A stretch of 45,864 nt of DNA from a bacterium (GCA_021822485.1 JAKAQP010000009.1:1-45864); one strand, 5' to 3'; shown: positions 7,737 to 18,041, numbered from the stretch's first letter. A program made the numbers and translations. Notes: generated by a model not told the origin, from the letters alone.

Positions 7737-10133
7737 TTAAAAATTCCAACTGCCCTTCCAGTTTTTAATTTCAGGCATATCGTCGTCGTATTTAAGGATA
7801 TACTGCTTATGTTCTATTAGCCTGCTCTCCATCTCTTTTTTAATATATGCCGCCTTATATTTAAGGGATTCAACTCTGTCGGCTGCGTCCATAACGAGAT
7901 GAAATCTGTCTAACTCGTTTCTCACCGCCATATCAAAAGGCGTAGTCGTAGTTCCTTCTTCTTTGTATCCCCTGACGTGCAGATTTGGGTGGTTTCTGCG
8001 TCTATAACACAGCCTGTGTATCAGCCATGGATAGCCGTGAAATGCAAAAACAATATGTTTGTTTTCGGTAAACAGAGTATCGAATTCTTTATCGGATAAT
8101 CCGTCGGGATGTTCTTCTTTCGGCGTTAATGTCATAAGGTCTATCACGTTTATTACTCTTATTTTAAGCTCCGGTGCGAGGTTGTTTAAAATCGAAACGG
8201 CGGCAAGCGTTTCCAATGTAGGAACGTCGCCCGCGCAAGCCATTATTATATCCGGTTCTTCTCCTCTGTCGTTGCTTGCAAATTCCATAATACCAAGTCC
8301 TTTATCGCATATTTTAATTGCTGAATCCATGTCGTACCATTGGAGTTCTTCCTGTTTTCCCGCGATCATTACGTTGATTCTGTTTTGGCTCCTGAAGCAT
8401 TTATCGGCAGTTACTAAAAGCGTATTTGTATCAGACGGAAGATAGACCCTTATATATTTTGGTTTTTTGGTAATAACGTGGTCGATAAATCCAGGATCTT
8501 GATGCGAAAAACCATTATGGTCCTGTCTCCAGACATGCGAAGTGAGAAGATAGTTTAAAGACGGTATAGGCCTTCTCCATTCGACTTCGTCGGCTTCTTT
8601 AAGCCATTTCGCATGCTGATTGAACATAGAATCTATTATATGTATAAATGCTTCATAGCACGAAAAAAAACCATGCCTTCCGGACAATAAATATCCTTCG
8701 AGAAGCCCTTCGCAGGTATGTTCGCTTAAAATTTCTATTACTCTTCCGCTATGGGCAAGATGGTCGTCGAAATTGAAAATATCGCCCCACCATTGCCTGT
8801 CGGTCGTATCGAAAACCGCATTAAGCCTGTTCGAGTTATGTTCGTCGGGACTGAATATTCTAAAATTATCCATATTCTTTTTGACTATGTCGCGCAGGTA
8901 ATATCCCAATGTAGTAGTGGCTTTTCCGTAAGTTGTCGCAGGTTTTTCTACTTTTTCGGCGTAAACGGTAAAATCGGGAAGAATGAGGTCTTTTGTCAAA
9001 AGTCCGCCGTTTCCGCAAGGGTTTGCGCTCATTCTTTTATCTTTTTTCGGCGGGAATTCTTTAATTTTGTCTATTAACGAACCGTTTTCGTCGAATAATA
9101 TTTCCGGCTTGTAAGATTTCATCCAGTTTTCCAATATTTTGATATGTTCCGGTTTTTCTTCAAAATCCGTAATAGGAACCTGATGGGCGCGCCAGAAACC
9201 TTCCAATTTAAGTCCGTCTATTTCTTTTGGACAAGTCCACCCTTTAGGAGTTTTAAATATCAGCATAGGATAAAGAGGTCTAATCTTAGTAGCTGCGTCG
9301 TTTTTTTCGTTGTATTCTTTTTTTATTTTATTTATTTCCCTTGAAATTTTATCCATTATTAAAGCCATTTTATTATGTGCGGAATCTACGGATTCGTCTT
9401 CCAAAATGTAAGGTTTGTAACCGTATCCTTTAAACAGGTCTATAAGTTCTTCTTCGCTGATTCTTGCAAGAATTGTCGGATTATTTATTTTATATCCGTT
9501 CAAATGAAGTATCGGAACTACTATACCGTCCGTTTTAGGGTTTAAAAATTTATTAATATGCCACGATGCTGCCATGGGCCCCGTTTCAGCTTCGCCGTCC
9601 CCTACTACGCAAAATACCGTTAAATCGGGATTATCTAACGCAGCTCCGTAAGCATGGCTCAATGCGTAACCAAGTTCGCCCCCCTCATGTATGGAGCCTG
9701 GGGTTTTAGGCGAAACATGGCTAGGTACGCCGCCCGGGGCAGAAAATTGCCTAAAAAGAGCTTTAACGCCGTCATAATTTTGGGGCATGTTTGGGTAGTA
9801 TTCACTGTAAGTTCCTTCGATATAAGTATTTGCTATAATAGCCGGACCGCCGTGTCCGGGACCTGTAATAAATAATGCGTTGAAATCGAATTTTTTTATA
9901 ATTCTGTTAATATGGGCATAAATAAAATTAAGACCGGGCGACGTTCCCCAGTGGCCAAGAAGCCTTGGTTTTATATGTTCAAGTTTTAACGGTTCTTTTA
10001 AAAGCGGATTATCCATAAGGTAGATTTGCCCTATAGAAAGATAATTTGCTGCATCGAAGTATAAATTTAAAGTTTTAAGTTCTTCTTCGGCAAGATAATT
10101 TTGATAATTAAATACAGACGCTTTTTCTTTCAT
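7737..10133 (-). CDS. xfp: Xylulose-5-phosphate/fructose-6-phosphate phosphoketolase
   Basis: A 798-residue thiamine-diphosphate enzyme that splits xylulose 5-phosphate (and often fructose 6-phosphate) with phosphate into acetyl phosphate plus glyceraldehyde 3-phosphate or erythrose 4-phosphate. Visible motifs are HWGT at 61-64, GPGHGGPA at 91-98, the ThDP/Mg motif GDGEAETGP at 178-186, [12 protein letters not shown] and the C-terminal [25 protein letters not shown]. Length is full for the family. A stretch around 270-290 ([20 protein letters not shown]) is more charged than usual. The gene stands alone on the minus strand. No acetate kinase or phosphotransacetylase lies beside it, but a probable acetate permease begins at the far end of the window. 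Confidence 0.96.
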   Translation of the reverse strand: MKEKASVFNYQNYLAEEELKTLNLYFDAANYLSIGQIYLMDNPLLKEPLKLEHIKPRLLGHWGTSPGLNFIYAHINRIIKKFDFNALFITGPGHGGPAIIANTYIEGTYSEYYPNMPQNYDGVKALFRQFSAPGGVPSHVSPKTPGSIHEGGELGYALSHAYGAALDNPDLTVFCVVGDGEAETGPMAASWHINKFLNPKTDGIVVPILHLNGYKINNPTILARISEEELIDLFKGYGYKPYILEDESVDSAHNKMALIMDKISREINKIKKEYNEKNDAATKIRPLYPMLIFKTPKGWTCPKEIDGLKLEGFWRAHQVPITDFEEKPEHIKILENWMKSYKPEILFDENGSLIDKIKEFPPKKDKRMSANPCGNGGLLTKDLILPDFTVYAEKVEKPATTYGKATTTLGYYLRDIVKKNMDNFRIFSPDEHNSNRLNAVFDTTDRQWWGDIFNFDDHLAHSGRVIEILSEHTCEGLLEGYLLSGRHGFFSCYEAFIHIIDSMFNQHAKWLKEADEVEWRRPIPSLNYLLTSHVWRQDHNGFSHQDPGFIDHVITKKPKYIRVYLPSDTNTLLVTADKCFRSQNRINVMIAGKQEELQWYDMDSAIKICDKGLGIMEFASNDRGEEPDIIMACAGDVPTLETLAAVSILNNLAPELKIRVINVIDLMTLTPKEEHPDGLSDKEFDTLFTENKHIVFAFHGYPWLIHRLCYRRRNHPNLHVRGYKEEGTTTTPFDMAVRNELDRFHLVMDAADRVESLKYKAAYIKKEMESRLIEHKQYILKYDDDMPEIKNWKGSWNF

Positions 10134-10339
10134 TTTTCACCTCTATAGTCTTTATATTAAATTAAATTTTATTTAAACTAAAGCAAATTAGCTATTAGCT
10201 ATTAATTATTTTTTATATTTAAAATAATTGCGGGCGTTAGCGGATGAAATCATTTTAACCAGCTAATATCAAGTTGTTAAAAATTATCATTAGAACAGCG
10301 TCGGTAAAGCAAACGGATACGAAATCAATGAATATATTA

Positions 10340-13012
10340 TTACATTGCATCCATTGCTTTAGAATAACCTCTTAGCAATATCGAATTTAAAGAAACGGTT
10401 ATGCTTGAAACCGCCATAGCCGCACCTGCAAAAGCAGGCGGTATTAAAAATCCCGTTAATCCGTAAAAAACCCCTGCTGCTAAAGGAATGCCAAGACCGT
10501 TGAAGAAAAAAGCCCAGAAAAGGTTTTGTTTTACTTTGAATAAAGTTTTTCTGCCTAGCGATACGCTTTTATATACGTCGTTAATATCGTTTTTGACTAA
10601 AATTACGTCGCCGGTTTCCCTTGCTACGTCGGTTCCGCTTCCTATGGCAATACCGACGTCTGCGGCGGCAAGAGCAGGAGCGTCGTTTATGCCGTCGCCG
10701 ACCATCGCTACTTTTAAACCCGTATTTTTTAGTTTTTTTATTTCATCGAGTTTATCCTGCGGCAAAACGTTTGCAATAACGTTTTTTTCGTCTATTCCAG
10801 CTTGGGCTGCGGCGTTTACCGCCGAATTAAGATTATCGCCTGTCAGAAGATATACCGAGATGCCGATAGATTTTAATTTTGATATCGCCGGCTTTGCCGT
10901 TTCTTTAACCCTGTCCGATAAAGAAATAATTCCGGCAATAGCGGAGCCTACCGATATTCCGATGACGGTTTTGCCCTCTTTTGCAAATTTTTCTTCAAAT
11001 TCGTTAAATTGGGACATATCGAAATTTACGGTTTCCGATTCTTTAAATATCTCTTTTTTACCGATTAATATTTTTTTGCCTTCATAGTTTAATTTTATGC
11101 CGAATCCGCCTATTTCTTCAAAGTTTTCGGGCGCAGAAATGTTTGGCGTCTTTATATCGTTATTGCCGTCGAAGCGAAGCAGTTGAGTATTTTCCATATT
11201 TTGGTTATTATGCCGTTTACTGCCGTTTTCCGAAGCCGAATTATCGTTATCGTTAAAAGAGTTAAATTTATCTACTATTGCCGCGGCTATAGGATGCGAA
11301 GAAAAACTTTCCGCATAAGCGGCAATTTTCAGTATTTCACTTTCGGGTATACCGTTAATAGATACGATATCGACGACTTCCGGTTTCCCATATGTAATAG
11401 TTCCGGTCTTATCGAAAACTACGGCATTTATTCTTGCTATTTCCTCAAGGCTCGACGACTTTTTAATCAGTATGCCTTTTTCTAAACCTATCGAACTTCC
11501 GACCATGAGCGCCATAGGCGTTGCAAGTCCCATTGCGCAGGGACAAGCTATTACTAAAACGGCTATAGAAGCCGACAAGGCAAATAAAAAATTTGAATGA
11601 AATATAAATTTCCATACCGTAAACGTTATTAATGATATTATTACGACCGTGGGAACGAAATAATTGGTTACTTCGTCGGCTATACGCTGAATAGGAGCCT
11701 TATCCGCCTGAGCGTCTTCGACCAGCCTGACTATTTGGGACAGCACCGTATCTTTTCCGACCCTTAACGCCTTAATTTTTACCGCCTGCCCTTTGTTTAT
11801 AGTAGCCCCGCTTACTTCGCCGCCTAAGCCTTTTTCGACGGGAACCGGTTCGCCCGTAAGCATAGATTCGTCAATTTGAGTCTGTCCGTATGTTATTACT
11901 CCGTCAACCGGTATTTTATCTCCTTTTTTTACCAGCAGTATATCGCCTGGTTTAACTTCGGAAGTATCTATTTCTTTAACAGTTCCATCGGCTTCGACAA
12001 GATTCGCTTTATTCGCCTGAAGCTTAAAAAGAGCTTTTAAGGACGAAGTCGCTCTCTGTTTAGATATTTTTTCGAGCAGTTTGCCTGTTCTTATGAAAAG
12101 AATAAGCAAAACGGAAGTATCGAAGTAAAGTTCGCCCTTGAATAAAAAAACGGAAGCTACGGAATAAAAATAAGCCGCAGAAATACCGAGCGAAACCAGT
12201 ACGTCCATATTGGACGAAAAACTTTTTAAAGAATAATACGCGCCCTTATAAAACGTAAGTCCGGCAGTAAACTGAACTACCGTTGCCAATATAAATAAAG
12301 CGGGTATTCTGAATATGCCTAATATATTAATATACGTGAGTATGACGACCGGAATTGCTAATATAAGCGTAAATATCAGCCAGTAAAAATCTTTTTCCAA
12401 GTCCGTTATTTTGCGGCGTTTTTTAAATTTTTTCGCGGAGTCCGCCGTTGCATCTATTTCGTTTTTGATATAGTTTTCATTTTTTTCGTCTTCGGTTTCT
12501 TCGGTTTCGTCTATGGGGGTATATCCGCTTTCTACTACGGCTTTAAATATTTCGTCTTTGGAAGTTTTTGAAGGGTCGTAAGATACAGTGCCGCTTTCTC
12601 CGACGAAGTTTACGATTATAGAGTTTACGCCGTTCAACTTTCCTACGTCTTTTTCGATGGCTTTTGCGCAGTTGGTGCAGTGCATTCCTTCTATGTTAAA
12701 TTTTATATTTTTTGAATTGCCTGCTGCATTTTCCGTATAAGAATTAATAAGGCTATTATCGGAAACCGTCTTGTCCGAATCGATTAAATCTGCCCCGAAA
12801 CCTGCAAATTCAATCATCTTAATTATTTCTTCGGGGGAGGGTTTGTTGTTTTCGGTTTCGACGTAAAGAGTTTCGTTGACAAAATTGAGTTTTGCATCCC
12901 TCACGCCTTCCATTCTTTTTACTGTATCGGTAATGGTTGCGGCGCAGGCGGCGCAGTCCATTTTGCTTATTTTAAACTTATAGGTTTTATGTGGCGAGTT
13001 TGCATATTCCAT
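10340..13012 (-). CDS. copA: Copper-translocating P1B-type ATPase CopA
   Basis: An 890-residue inner-membrane ATPase that exports Cu+. Two N-terminal heavy-metal-associated domains carry CxxC pairs at 20-23 (MDCAACAA) and 112-115 (MHCTNCAK). They are followed by a charged linker, transmembrane helices, the TGEPVPV actuator motif, the Cu+ signature CPC in IACPCAMGLATP, the phosphorylation site DKTGTIT, the SSHPIAAAI nucleotide-binding motif and the GDGINDAPALAAADVGIAIG hinge. An Asn/Ser-rich insertion (FNSFNDNDNSASENG and onward, about 40 residues) extends the nucleotide-binding domain between the HP motif and GGFGI. There is no adjacent chaperone or regulator. The long divergent region upstream shows no obvious copper operator. 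Confidence 0.96.
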   Translation of the reverse strand: MEYANSPHKTYKFKISKMDCAACAATITDTVKRMEGVRDAKLNFVNETLYVETENNKPSPEEIIKMIEFAGFGADLIDSDKTVSDNSLINSYTENAAGNSKNIKFNIEGMHCTNCAKAIEKDVGKLNGVNSIIVNFVGESGTVSYDPSKTSKDEIFKAVVESGYTPIDETEETEDEKNENYIKNEIDATADSAKKFKKRRKITDLEKDFYWLIFTLILAIPVVILTYINILGIFRIPALFILATVVQFTAGLTFYKGAYYSLKSFSSNMDVLVSLGISAAYFYSVASVFLFKGELYFDTSVLLILFIRTGKLLEKISKQRATSSLKALFKLQANKANLVEADGTVKEIDTSEVKPGDILLVKKGDKIPVDGVITYGQTQIDESMLTGEPVPVEKGLGGEVSGATINKGQAVKIKALRVGKDTVLSQIVRLVEDAQADKAPIQRIADEVTNYFVPTVVIISLITFTVWKFIFHSNFLFALSASIAVLVIACPCAMGLATPMALMVGSSIGLEKGILIKKSSSLEEIARINAVVFDKTGTITYGKPEVVDIVSINGIPESEILKIAAYAESFSSHPIAAAIVDKFNSFNDNDNSASENGSKRHNNQNMENTQLLRFDGNNDIKTPNISAPENFEEIGGFGIKLNYEGKKILIGKKEIFKESETVNFDMSQFNEFEEKFAKEGKTVIGISVGSAIAGIISLSDRVKETAKPAISKLKSIGISVYLLTGDNLNSAVNAAAQAGIDEKNVIANVLPQDKLDEIKKLKNTGLKVAMVGDGINDAPALAAADVGIAIGSGTDVARETGDVILVKNDINDVYKSVSLGRKTLFKVKQNLFWAFFFNGLGIPLAAGVFYGLTGFLIPPAFAGAAMAVSSITVSLNSILLRGYSKAMDAM

Positions 13013-13282
13013 ATATTTATAATATCACATATTTTTTAGATTGTTAAATTTATAAAATTTATAAATCTAGGCGGCGGTTGTATAGTAAATTTTTAATTTG
13101 TCATATAATCGGGCAAATTTGTTTCTTTCGGCTTGGCATTTGTTTCGGCAAATTTTGATATTTATATCTTTAGGTATATAATAGAATAATTTATTATATG
13201 AATATAGATGAATAACAATTGATATAAAAAATTTGTATTTGCATTTTTATTTAATATTTAGACTTTGAGGGGGTTATGCATT

Positions 13283-14683
13283 ATGGAAAAAGTCGATGTA
13301 TTTACTATCGGAGCAGGCGGAGGAGCTTATCCCGCCGCTTTCAGGCTTGCCAAAGCCGGAAAAAAAGTAGTTATGGCGGACATTAAAGGAGTTATGAGCG
13401 GCAACTGTTTAGAGCAGGGGTGCGTTCCTTCAAAAACCATAAGAGAAGCCATAGAAGTGTACAGACTGGCAAAAAACAGGGAATTTTTCGGTTTAAAAGG
13501 CGAAAATATAGGATTTGATTATACAAAAATTGTAGATTTTAAAGACAACGTGCAAAAATTCAGGTATGCCCAGCATGCGAAAGAACTTGAAGAAGCATCG
13601 AAAAATTTAAAACTCGTCAAAGGTATCGCATCGTTTATAGACGAACATACAATTAAGGTAACGGGCGAAAATTTTGAAGAAACATATAAAGCGGACAGCA
13701 TAATAATCGCAAGCGGCGCAGAACCTTATATACTTCCCATAGAAGGAAAAGAACACTGCGTTACCAGCACCGATATTTATATTTTGGGAACAAAAATAAA
13801 GACTCTTCCAAAATCTATCGCAATACTTGGGGGAGGCTATATAGGGGTTGAAACCGCTACGTTTTTTAACGAACTCGGCGTGGACGTAACATTAATTCAA
13901 AGAAGCAAAAGAATACTTACCGCAATGGACGAAAGATTTGCTTTGCTTCTTCAAAATTCTCTTGACCCGAAAATTAAATTAGAACTTGGAACCGAAATTA
14001 AAAAAGTAGAAAAGCTCAATGCGGACGGAGCATATAGTTATAACGTTTCATATATGAAAGACGGAACCTTAAAAACCGTAAACGCCGATATGGTGCTTAT
14101 GGCATACGGAAGAAAACCCGTCATACCCGAAGGCACGGATAAGTTAGGAATAGAATTTGATAAAAAAGGCAGGATAAAAATAAACAGCGCTATTCAGACC
14201 AATATTCCGCATATTTATGCATCGGGCGACGTGAACGGACTTTCGATGCTTTTTCATTCGGCGGAAAGACAGTCTTTAGTTTGCGCAAATAATATTTTTG
14301 CCGGCAATATTCCTATCGATTATATGGATTTTAACGCAGTGCCGACTACGGTATTTACGTTTCCGAAAGCCGCATATGCCGGCATCATGCCTTCGCAGGC
14401 TGAAAAAATGGGCATCGATATTCTTGAATGTTCATACGATTTCGTGGTCGATGCTAAAGCTCAGATATATAACGAACTAAACGGAGAAATAAGGGAATTT
14501 TTCGATGCTAAAACATTAAAAATAATCGGTGCATGGGTCATAGGAATAGATGCGGAACTTTTAATAGGCGAATTGGTAACGGCAATACAAAATTCTTTGG
14601 ACATCCATATAGTAGCCGGACTTTCAAACCAGCATCCGACGAGCAGCGAAGGCATAGCCAAAGCGGCAAGAAAACTGCTTTAA
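13283..14683 (+). CDS. Dihydrolipoamide-dehydrogenase-like FAD/NAD disulfide oxidoreductase
   Basis: A 466-residue class-I pyridine nucleotide-disulfide oxidoreductase. The FAD site is IGAGGGAYPAAFRLA at 9-23, the redox cysteines are C42 and C47 in NCLEQGCVPSKT, a second Rossmann motif ILGGGYIGVETATFF binds NAD(P)H, and ASGDVNGLSMLFHSA is the distal FAD motif. HPTSSEGI near the C-terminus supplies the His-Glu base pair of lipoamide dehydrogenases. The start at 13283 is preferred because GAGGGGG at 13267-13273 is well spaced; a TTG at 13265 would overlap that site. No 2-oxoacid dehydrogenase or glycine-cleavage gene adjoins, so the partner is unknown; a mercuric- or thioredoxin-type role cannot be excluded. 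Confidence 0.88.
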   Translation: MEKVDVFTIGAGGGAYPAAFRLAKAGKKVVMADIKGVMSGNCLEQGCVPSKTIREAIEVYRLAKNREFFGLKGENIGFDYTKIVDFKDNVQKFRYAQHAKELEEASKNLKLVKGIASFIDEHTIKVTGENFEETYKADSIIIASGAEPYILPIEGKEHCVTSTDIYILGTKIKTLPKSIAILGGGYIGVETATFFNELGVDVTLIQRSKRILTAMDERFALLLQNSLDPKIKLELGTEIKKVEKLNADGAYSYNVSYMKDGTLKTVNADMVLMAYGRKPVIPEGTDKLGIEFDKKGRIKINSAIQTNIPHIYASGDVNGLSMLFHSAERQSLVCANNIFAGNIPIDYMDFNAVPTTVFTFPKAAYAGIMPSQAEKMGIDILECSYDFVVDAKAQIYNELNGEIREFFDAKTLKIIGAWVIGIDAELLIGELVTAIQNSLDIHIVAGLSNQHPTSSEGIAKAARKLL

Positions 14684-14815
14684 TTCATTATTGCTTTAAA
14701 TGGGACTGCTTTAAAGGGGACAGATTTATTTATTTGCTTATTGCCGTCTGAGTTTGCGGCCAAACTACCTTGACCGGTTTTAACAAATTAAATTTTAAAT
14801 TGTTAAATTTTTAAT

Positions 14816-15376
14816 ATGAAAAAAATAAAATTATCGATTATAGTCTTAACCGTTATATTTTTACTGCCTTTATTTCTATCAGGGTGCGCTCAAAAGCAGG
14901 AAATCCTCACAAAAACTCTTGCGAAAAAATTAATAATTAAAAAAATATACTCTTCCGCTTTTTTTGCGCTGCCCTATGATAAGGCCGCCAGTATGGATAA
15001 CGATAAATTTTATATGCTCTTATTAAAAAGCGGCTACGTCAAGTTTCACAAAAAATTAGGCTATACCTCTTTTACGACTCTTTTTAAACCTTACTTATTT
15101 AAAATAGCCGATAGAACATACATAAGGTTAGGAACATTAAAAATAATTAAAGTATATAATCTTAGGTTTATTTCACGTAAAAAAGCTAAAGCGTTTTTTA
15201 TTTTTGGATTTAATCCAAACTATATTTACAGGCTTATGGTTAAAAATAATATGCATCCAAAATTATTTATGATTTTAAAAACTAAAAACGCAGCAGCTGT
15301 TTTTAAATATAAGCCCTTTTTAGAATGGAAAGTTACAAGATTTGAGCAGACCGTTCATAAAATAATCAATAGATAA
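14816..15376 (+). CDS. Small lipoprotein of unknown function
   Basis: A 186-residue protein with a lipoprotein signal peptide: basic MKKIK, hydrophobic VLTVIFLLPLF, then lipobox LSGC at about residues 21-24. The mature part is strongly basic and rich in Lys, Phe and Tyr (FRISRKKAKAFFIFGF-like stretches), with no motif that I recognise. It is predicted to be lipid-anchored to the envelope. It stands alone after the flavoprotein gene, separated by a 130-bp stretch that contains a REP-like sequence fragment. No Shine-Dalgarno precedes the ATG. Confidence 0.6.
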   Translation: MKKIKLSIIVLTVIFLLPLFLSGCAQKQEILTKTLAKKLIIKKIYSSAFFALPYDKAASMDNDKFYMLLLKSGYVKFHKKLGYTSFTTLFKPYLFKIADRTYIRLGTLKIIKVYNLRFISRKKAKAFFIFGFNPNYIYRLMVKNNMHPKLFMILKTKNAAAVFKYKPFLEWKVTRFEQTVHKIINR

Positions 15377-15399
15377 TTTTTTAGGACGTCTTTTTAATT

Positions 15400-15488
15400 T
15401 TAAATTTTATAAAGTGCTAATTCCGGAATTAATTCGAAATGCTTATCTAATGTAAAAACGGAAAAATTGTTTTCTATCGCTAAAGTTC
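15400..15488 (-). pseudogene. 3' fragment of a vapC-type PIN toxin gene
   Basis: The minus strand encodes TLAIENNFSVFTLDKHFELI and PELALYKI, then a stop. This is the same as the last residues of the intact vapC at 16344-16745 except at the very end. Nucleotide similarity extends past the stop: 15375-15488 aligns with 16324-16437 with only a handful of differences. No start or PIN active-site residues are present. The two copies flank gmhB as direct repeats about 950 bp apart. Confidence 0.8.
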
Positions 15489-15652
15489 AGATGTATTTTG
15501 CATATCATTTTTCCCCAAAATTGCAAACAAAATTCCCCGCTATTGCAACGGCTTTTCCTCAATATTGCAATTAAAAAAAATGGATAGTTTTCGTTGTTTG
15601 CAATAATATTTTTGCAATTTATTAATTGCGGGTAAATAATAATTTATAAAGT

Positions 15653-16219
15653 TTATGCGGCTTTCGTTATAATTTCCGCCGCTTCCATTAAATCTTTAAC
15701 GTAGAAATCGGGGACGACGTTTTCGTCGTGTTCATACATAGAGTTCTTTATATAGAAAGATTTTAAGCCGGAGTTTTTCGCAAGCATTATATCGCTGTCT
15801 TTGTCGCCTACCATAAATGATTTGTCGGTATCAATATTGAACTTTTTCACGCCTTTAACGGCCATTCCGGTTTCGGGTTTTCTGCACGAGCATTTTATAT
15901 TATAGGGTTCGACGGTGCCTTTTTCGTGGTGGGGGCAGAAATATAAATCGTCGATTATAATTCCGTTATTTTCGTATATTTTACTGAGTTTTTCATGAAC
16001 CGACGCCAAATCTTCCATACTAAAAAAGCCCTTTGCTATGCCCGCCTGATTGGTTACTATTATAAGAAGAAACCCCGCGGCTTTTAAAATTTTCAAGGCT
16101 TCAATAGAATTAGGCATTATAATTATATCTTCCGGATTTTTTAAATAACCAACATCCTCAATTAATACGCCGTCTCTGTCTAAGAACACGCATTTGTTTT
16201 TACCTATATTATTATTCAT
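15653..16219 (-). CDS. gmhB: D-glycero-beta-D-manno-heptose-1,7-bisphosphate 7-phosphatase GmhB
   Basis: A 188-residue HAD phosphatase of the HisB-N/GmhB group, which removes the 7-phosphate of heptose bisphosphate in ADP-heptose synthesis for the LPS core. Nucleophile and acid/base are D14 and D16 in FLDRDGVL. The zinc loop of the subfamily is complete with C95, H97, C110 and C112. KPETGM and MVGDKDSDIMLA supply motifs II/III. Histidinol phosphatase is the alternative, but no his genes are near and LPS genes are. The gene lies between direct copies of the vapC 3' end. Confidence 0.88.
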   Translation of the reverse strand: MNNNIGKNKCVFLDRDGVLIEDVGYLKNPEDIIIMPNSIEALKILKAAGFLLIIVTNQAGIAKGFFSMEDLASVHEKLSKIYENNGIIIDDLYFCPHHEKGTVEPYNIKCSCRKPETGMAVKGVKKFNIDTDKSFMVGDKDSDIMLAKNSGLKSFYIKNSMYEHDENVVPDFYVKDLMEAAEIITKAA

Positions 16220-16343
16220 TATATTTATTATTTTTATTCATTGCTGCAAGAGTTATCTTATATTAAAAATGAGTTAATGTTGCAACAATGTGGTTAATAA
16301 ACGATACTTGCCGATTAAATTATAATTTTTTAGGACAACCTTT

Positions 16344-16745
16344 TTAATTTTGAATTTTATAAAGCGCTAATTCCGGAATTAATTCAAAATGCTTATCTAA
16401 TGTAAAAACGGAAAAATTGTTTTCTATCGCTAAAGTTCCGATTAAAATATCGGAAAACGGAATAGTGTAACCTTTCTTTTTAATATTTAAAGATATTTCT
16501 GCGGATTTTTGCCACATATTTTTATTTATCTCGACATAAGGTAAATTTAATAAAATATCTTTAATCTTCAATTTTTCGGACTCTGATTTAATTCCCTGTA
16601 ATAATTCAAATAAGACAACTCCGCAAATTTCAACCGAATCTTCAATTAGAAGCAGTTCAAGATTATTGCTTACGGAAGAATTTGCTTTGAAAAATTCAAT
16701 CCATACGCTCGTGTCAACCAAAACACGCATAGGTTTATTTTTCAA
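16344..16745 (-). CDS. vapC: VapC-type PIN-domain ribonuclease toxin
   Basis: A 133-residue PIN-domain protein. Active-site acidic residues are in VLVDTSVWIEFF (D11 and E17), a central Glu in VVLFELLQGI, and an Asp in IPFSDILIGTLA followed by FTLDKHFELI. Type II VapC toxins cleave RNA (tRNA or rRNA) and are held inactive by VapB. The ATG overlaps the end of vapB by 11 bp, showing translational coupling; M6 (MRVLVDTS) is an alternative start. The 3' end also exists as a detached copy at 15400-15488. Confidence 0.9.
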   Translation of the reverse strand: MKNKPMRVLVDTSVWIEFFKANSSVSNNLELLLIEDSVEICGVVLFELLQGIKSESEKLKIKDILLNLPYVEINKNMWQKSAEISLNIKKKGYTIPFSDILIGTLAIENNFSVFTLDKHFELIPELALYKIQN

Positions 16746-16968
16746 AAAATTTCCCTCTTGCAGATTGTAAATTTATTTCGGACTTTTCTTCCATTTCCCA
16801 ATCATAATCTATATTGATTTTACCTTTTAAGGCAATAAGTTCCGCTATTTTTTTTTGCTTTATATATTCATTCATAGTTTTGACTATAGCTTTTGTTTTT
16901 GATTTTTCTCCAGAAATTTTCTGGACTTCTCTAATCAAATCGTCAGGTATGTTTAATGTGGTGCGCAT
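16735..16968 (-). CDS. vapB: VapB-type ribbon-helix-helix antitoxin
   Basis: A 77-residue antitoxin. The N-terminus MRTTLNIPDDLIREVQKISG is a ribbon-helix-helix DNA-binding fold of the VapB (type II) family, continuing with KSKTKAIVKTMNEYIKQKK. The acidic C-terminal tail (YDWEMEEKSEINLQ) would wrap around the VapC active site. It starts after a good AAAGGAG site and a consensus promoter, and overlaps vapC. VapB dimers normally repress their own promoter. Confidence 0.88.
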   Translation of the reverse strand: MRTTLNIPDDLIREVQKISGEKSKTKAIVKTMNEYIKQKKIAELIALKGKINIDYDWEMEEKSEINLQSARGKFFEK

Positions 16969-16994
16969 ATTGTATTTCTCCTTTATATGCTATA

Positions 16995-17023
16995 ATTATA
17001 TGTTATTAAATACATACTGTCAA
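16995..17023 (-). promoter_or_regulatory. Consensus promoter of vapBC
   Basis: On the minus strand TTGACA (17023-17018), exactly 17 nt, then TATAAT (17000-16995), about 27 nt before the vapB start codon. A 6-bp hairpin (TCTCTC/GAGAGA, 17040-17059) lies just upstream and may belong to the end of the lpxL transcript. Confidence 0.75.
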
Positions 17024-17129
17024 CTTTGAGTTTTTGACATCTCTCGTTTAACAGAGAGAAATACTTATGTGTTGTCGTGAAAAATAAAGAAGTCGATAAT
17101 TTTATCATATTTTTGGAATTATAATAAAA

Positions 17130-18041
17130 TTATTCGTCGTCCGGCCTTGTTTTCCACCGGTTGTGTATCCAAAACCACTGTTCGGGATATTGTTTTATAA
17201 TATCTTCTATTTTTTCGTTAAACAGTTTCAGGATATTCATGGTATCGGTCTTTCTGTCGCCGGTATATTTTATATCGAGCGGAGGCTCTATTATGAGGCG
17301 GTGTTTTGAGTAATTTCCGCCCTTTCCTTTAATCCTTACGATAAAAGCAGGAATTACGGGAAATTTAGTTTTTGCGGCGATGTTTGCCATACCTGGCATA
17401 GTACAGGCTTTAACGCCGAAGAAATCGGCGAAAACGCCTATGCGCTTAGAAGCATTTTCGTCCGGCAGAAATCCGACGATTTCTTTTTCGTTTAATGCCG
17501 AAATTATATTTTTTACGGCGTTTTCCCTGTTATAGATAACTTTGTTCCCCGAAGCCGTTCTTAAATCGTATAAAATTTTTTCTATAAAAGGATTGTCAAG
17601 CGGTCTAGCAAGCACGTTGCCTTTATAACCTTTAAGCCCGAACGTTTTTGCAAGAAGTTCCCAGTTGCCGAAATGAGCGGTAAGCAAGAGAATTCCCTGT
17701 TCCCCGTAAATGTTTTTTATGTGGTCGAAATCGGATTCTACAAAATCGTCGACATTGCTTTCTTTATATTTATTTAGCCTGAAAATTTCGACGAAAACCA
17801 TGCCTAGATTTTTATAGAATTTTATCGCTATATCAGTCAATTCATTTTCGGTTTTAGTCGGAAATGCGATTTTTAGATTATTTAGGGTATGTTTTCTGTG
17901 CTTTTTGTCGATTTTATAAAATATCAGTCCCAAAAATCTGCCTATTTTTAACGACAAATCCTGCGGCAATATATTCAAAAAGGCATAAAAAGAATATACC
18001 AAAACGTATTCCGAATATGCAAGAGCTTTATTTTTTTTCAT
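17130..18041 (-). CDS. lpxL: Lipid A late acyltransferase, LpxL/HtrB family
   Basis: A 303-residue inner-membrane-associated acyltransferase that adds a secondary acyl chain to the lipid A precursor. The N-terminal hydrophobic segment (YVLVYSFYAFLNIL) anchors it. The catalytic H(x4)E motif is H123-FGNW-E128, and later regions show GFLPDENAS and PVIPAFIVRIKG as in the family, with WFWIHNRWKTRP at the end. Length is standard. It starts 14 bp after lpxK, its pathway predecessor. Whether it is LpxL or LpxM in specificity cannot be told from sequence. Confidence 0.9.
   Translation of the reverse strand: MKKNKALAYSEYVLVYSFYAFLNILPQDLSLKIGRFLGLIFYKIDKKHRKHTLNNLKIAFPTKTENELTDIAIKFYKNLGMVFVEIFRLNKYKESNVDDFVESDFDHIKNIYGEQGILLLTAHFGNWELLAKTFGLKGYKGNVLARPLDNPFIEKILYDLRTASGNKVIYNRENAVKNIISALNEKEIVGFLPDENASKRIGVFADFFGVKACTMPGMANIAAKTKFPVIPAFIVRIKGKGGNYSKHRLIIEPPLDIKYTGDRKTDTMNILKLFNEKIEDIIKQYPEQWFWIHNRWKTRPDDE

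Noticed and set aside
8059-9344. Plus-strand ORFs across the phosphoketolase gene
   Set aside because: The opposite strand encodes a full, motif-complete enzyme over the same bases; the plus-strand frames are shadows.
15400-15488. A second complete toxin gene
   Set aside because: Only the last 25-30 codons are present; no start, no PIN active-site residues and no second antitoxin.
15489-15652. Repeated ATTGCAA motifs as a CRISPR or iteron array
   Set aside because: The motifs are short, irregularly spaced and in both orientations in AT-rich DNA; no regular repeat-spacer pattern and no replication gene nearby.
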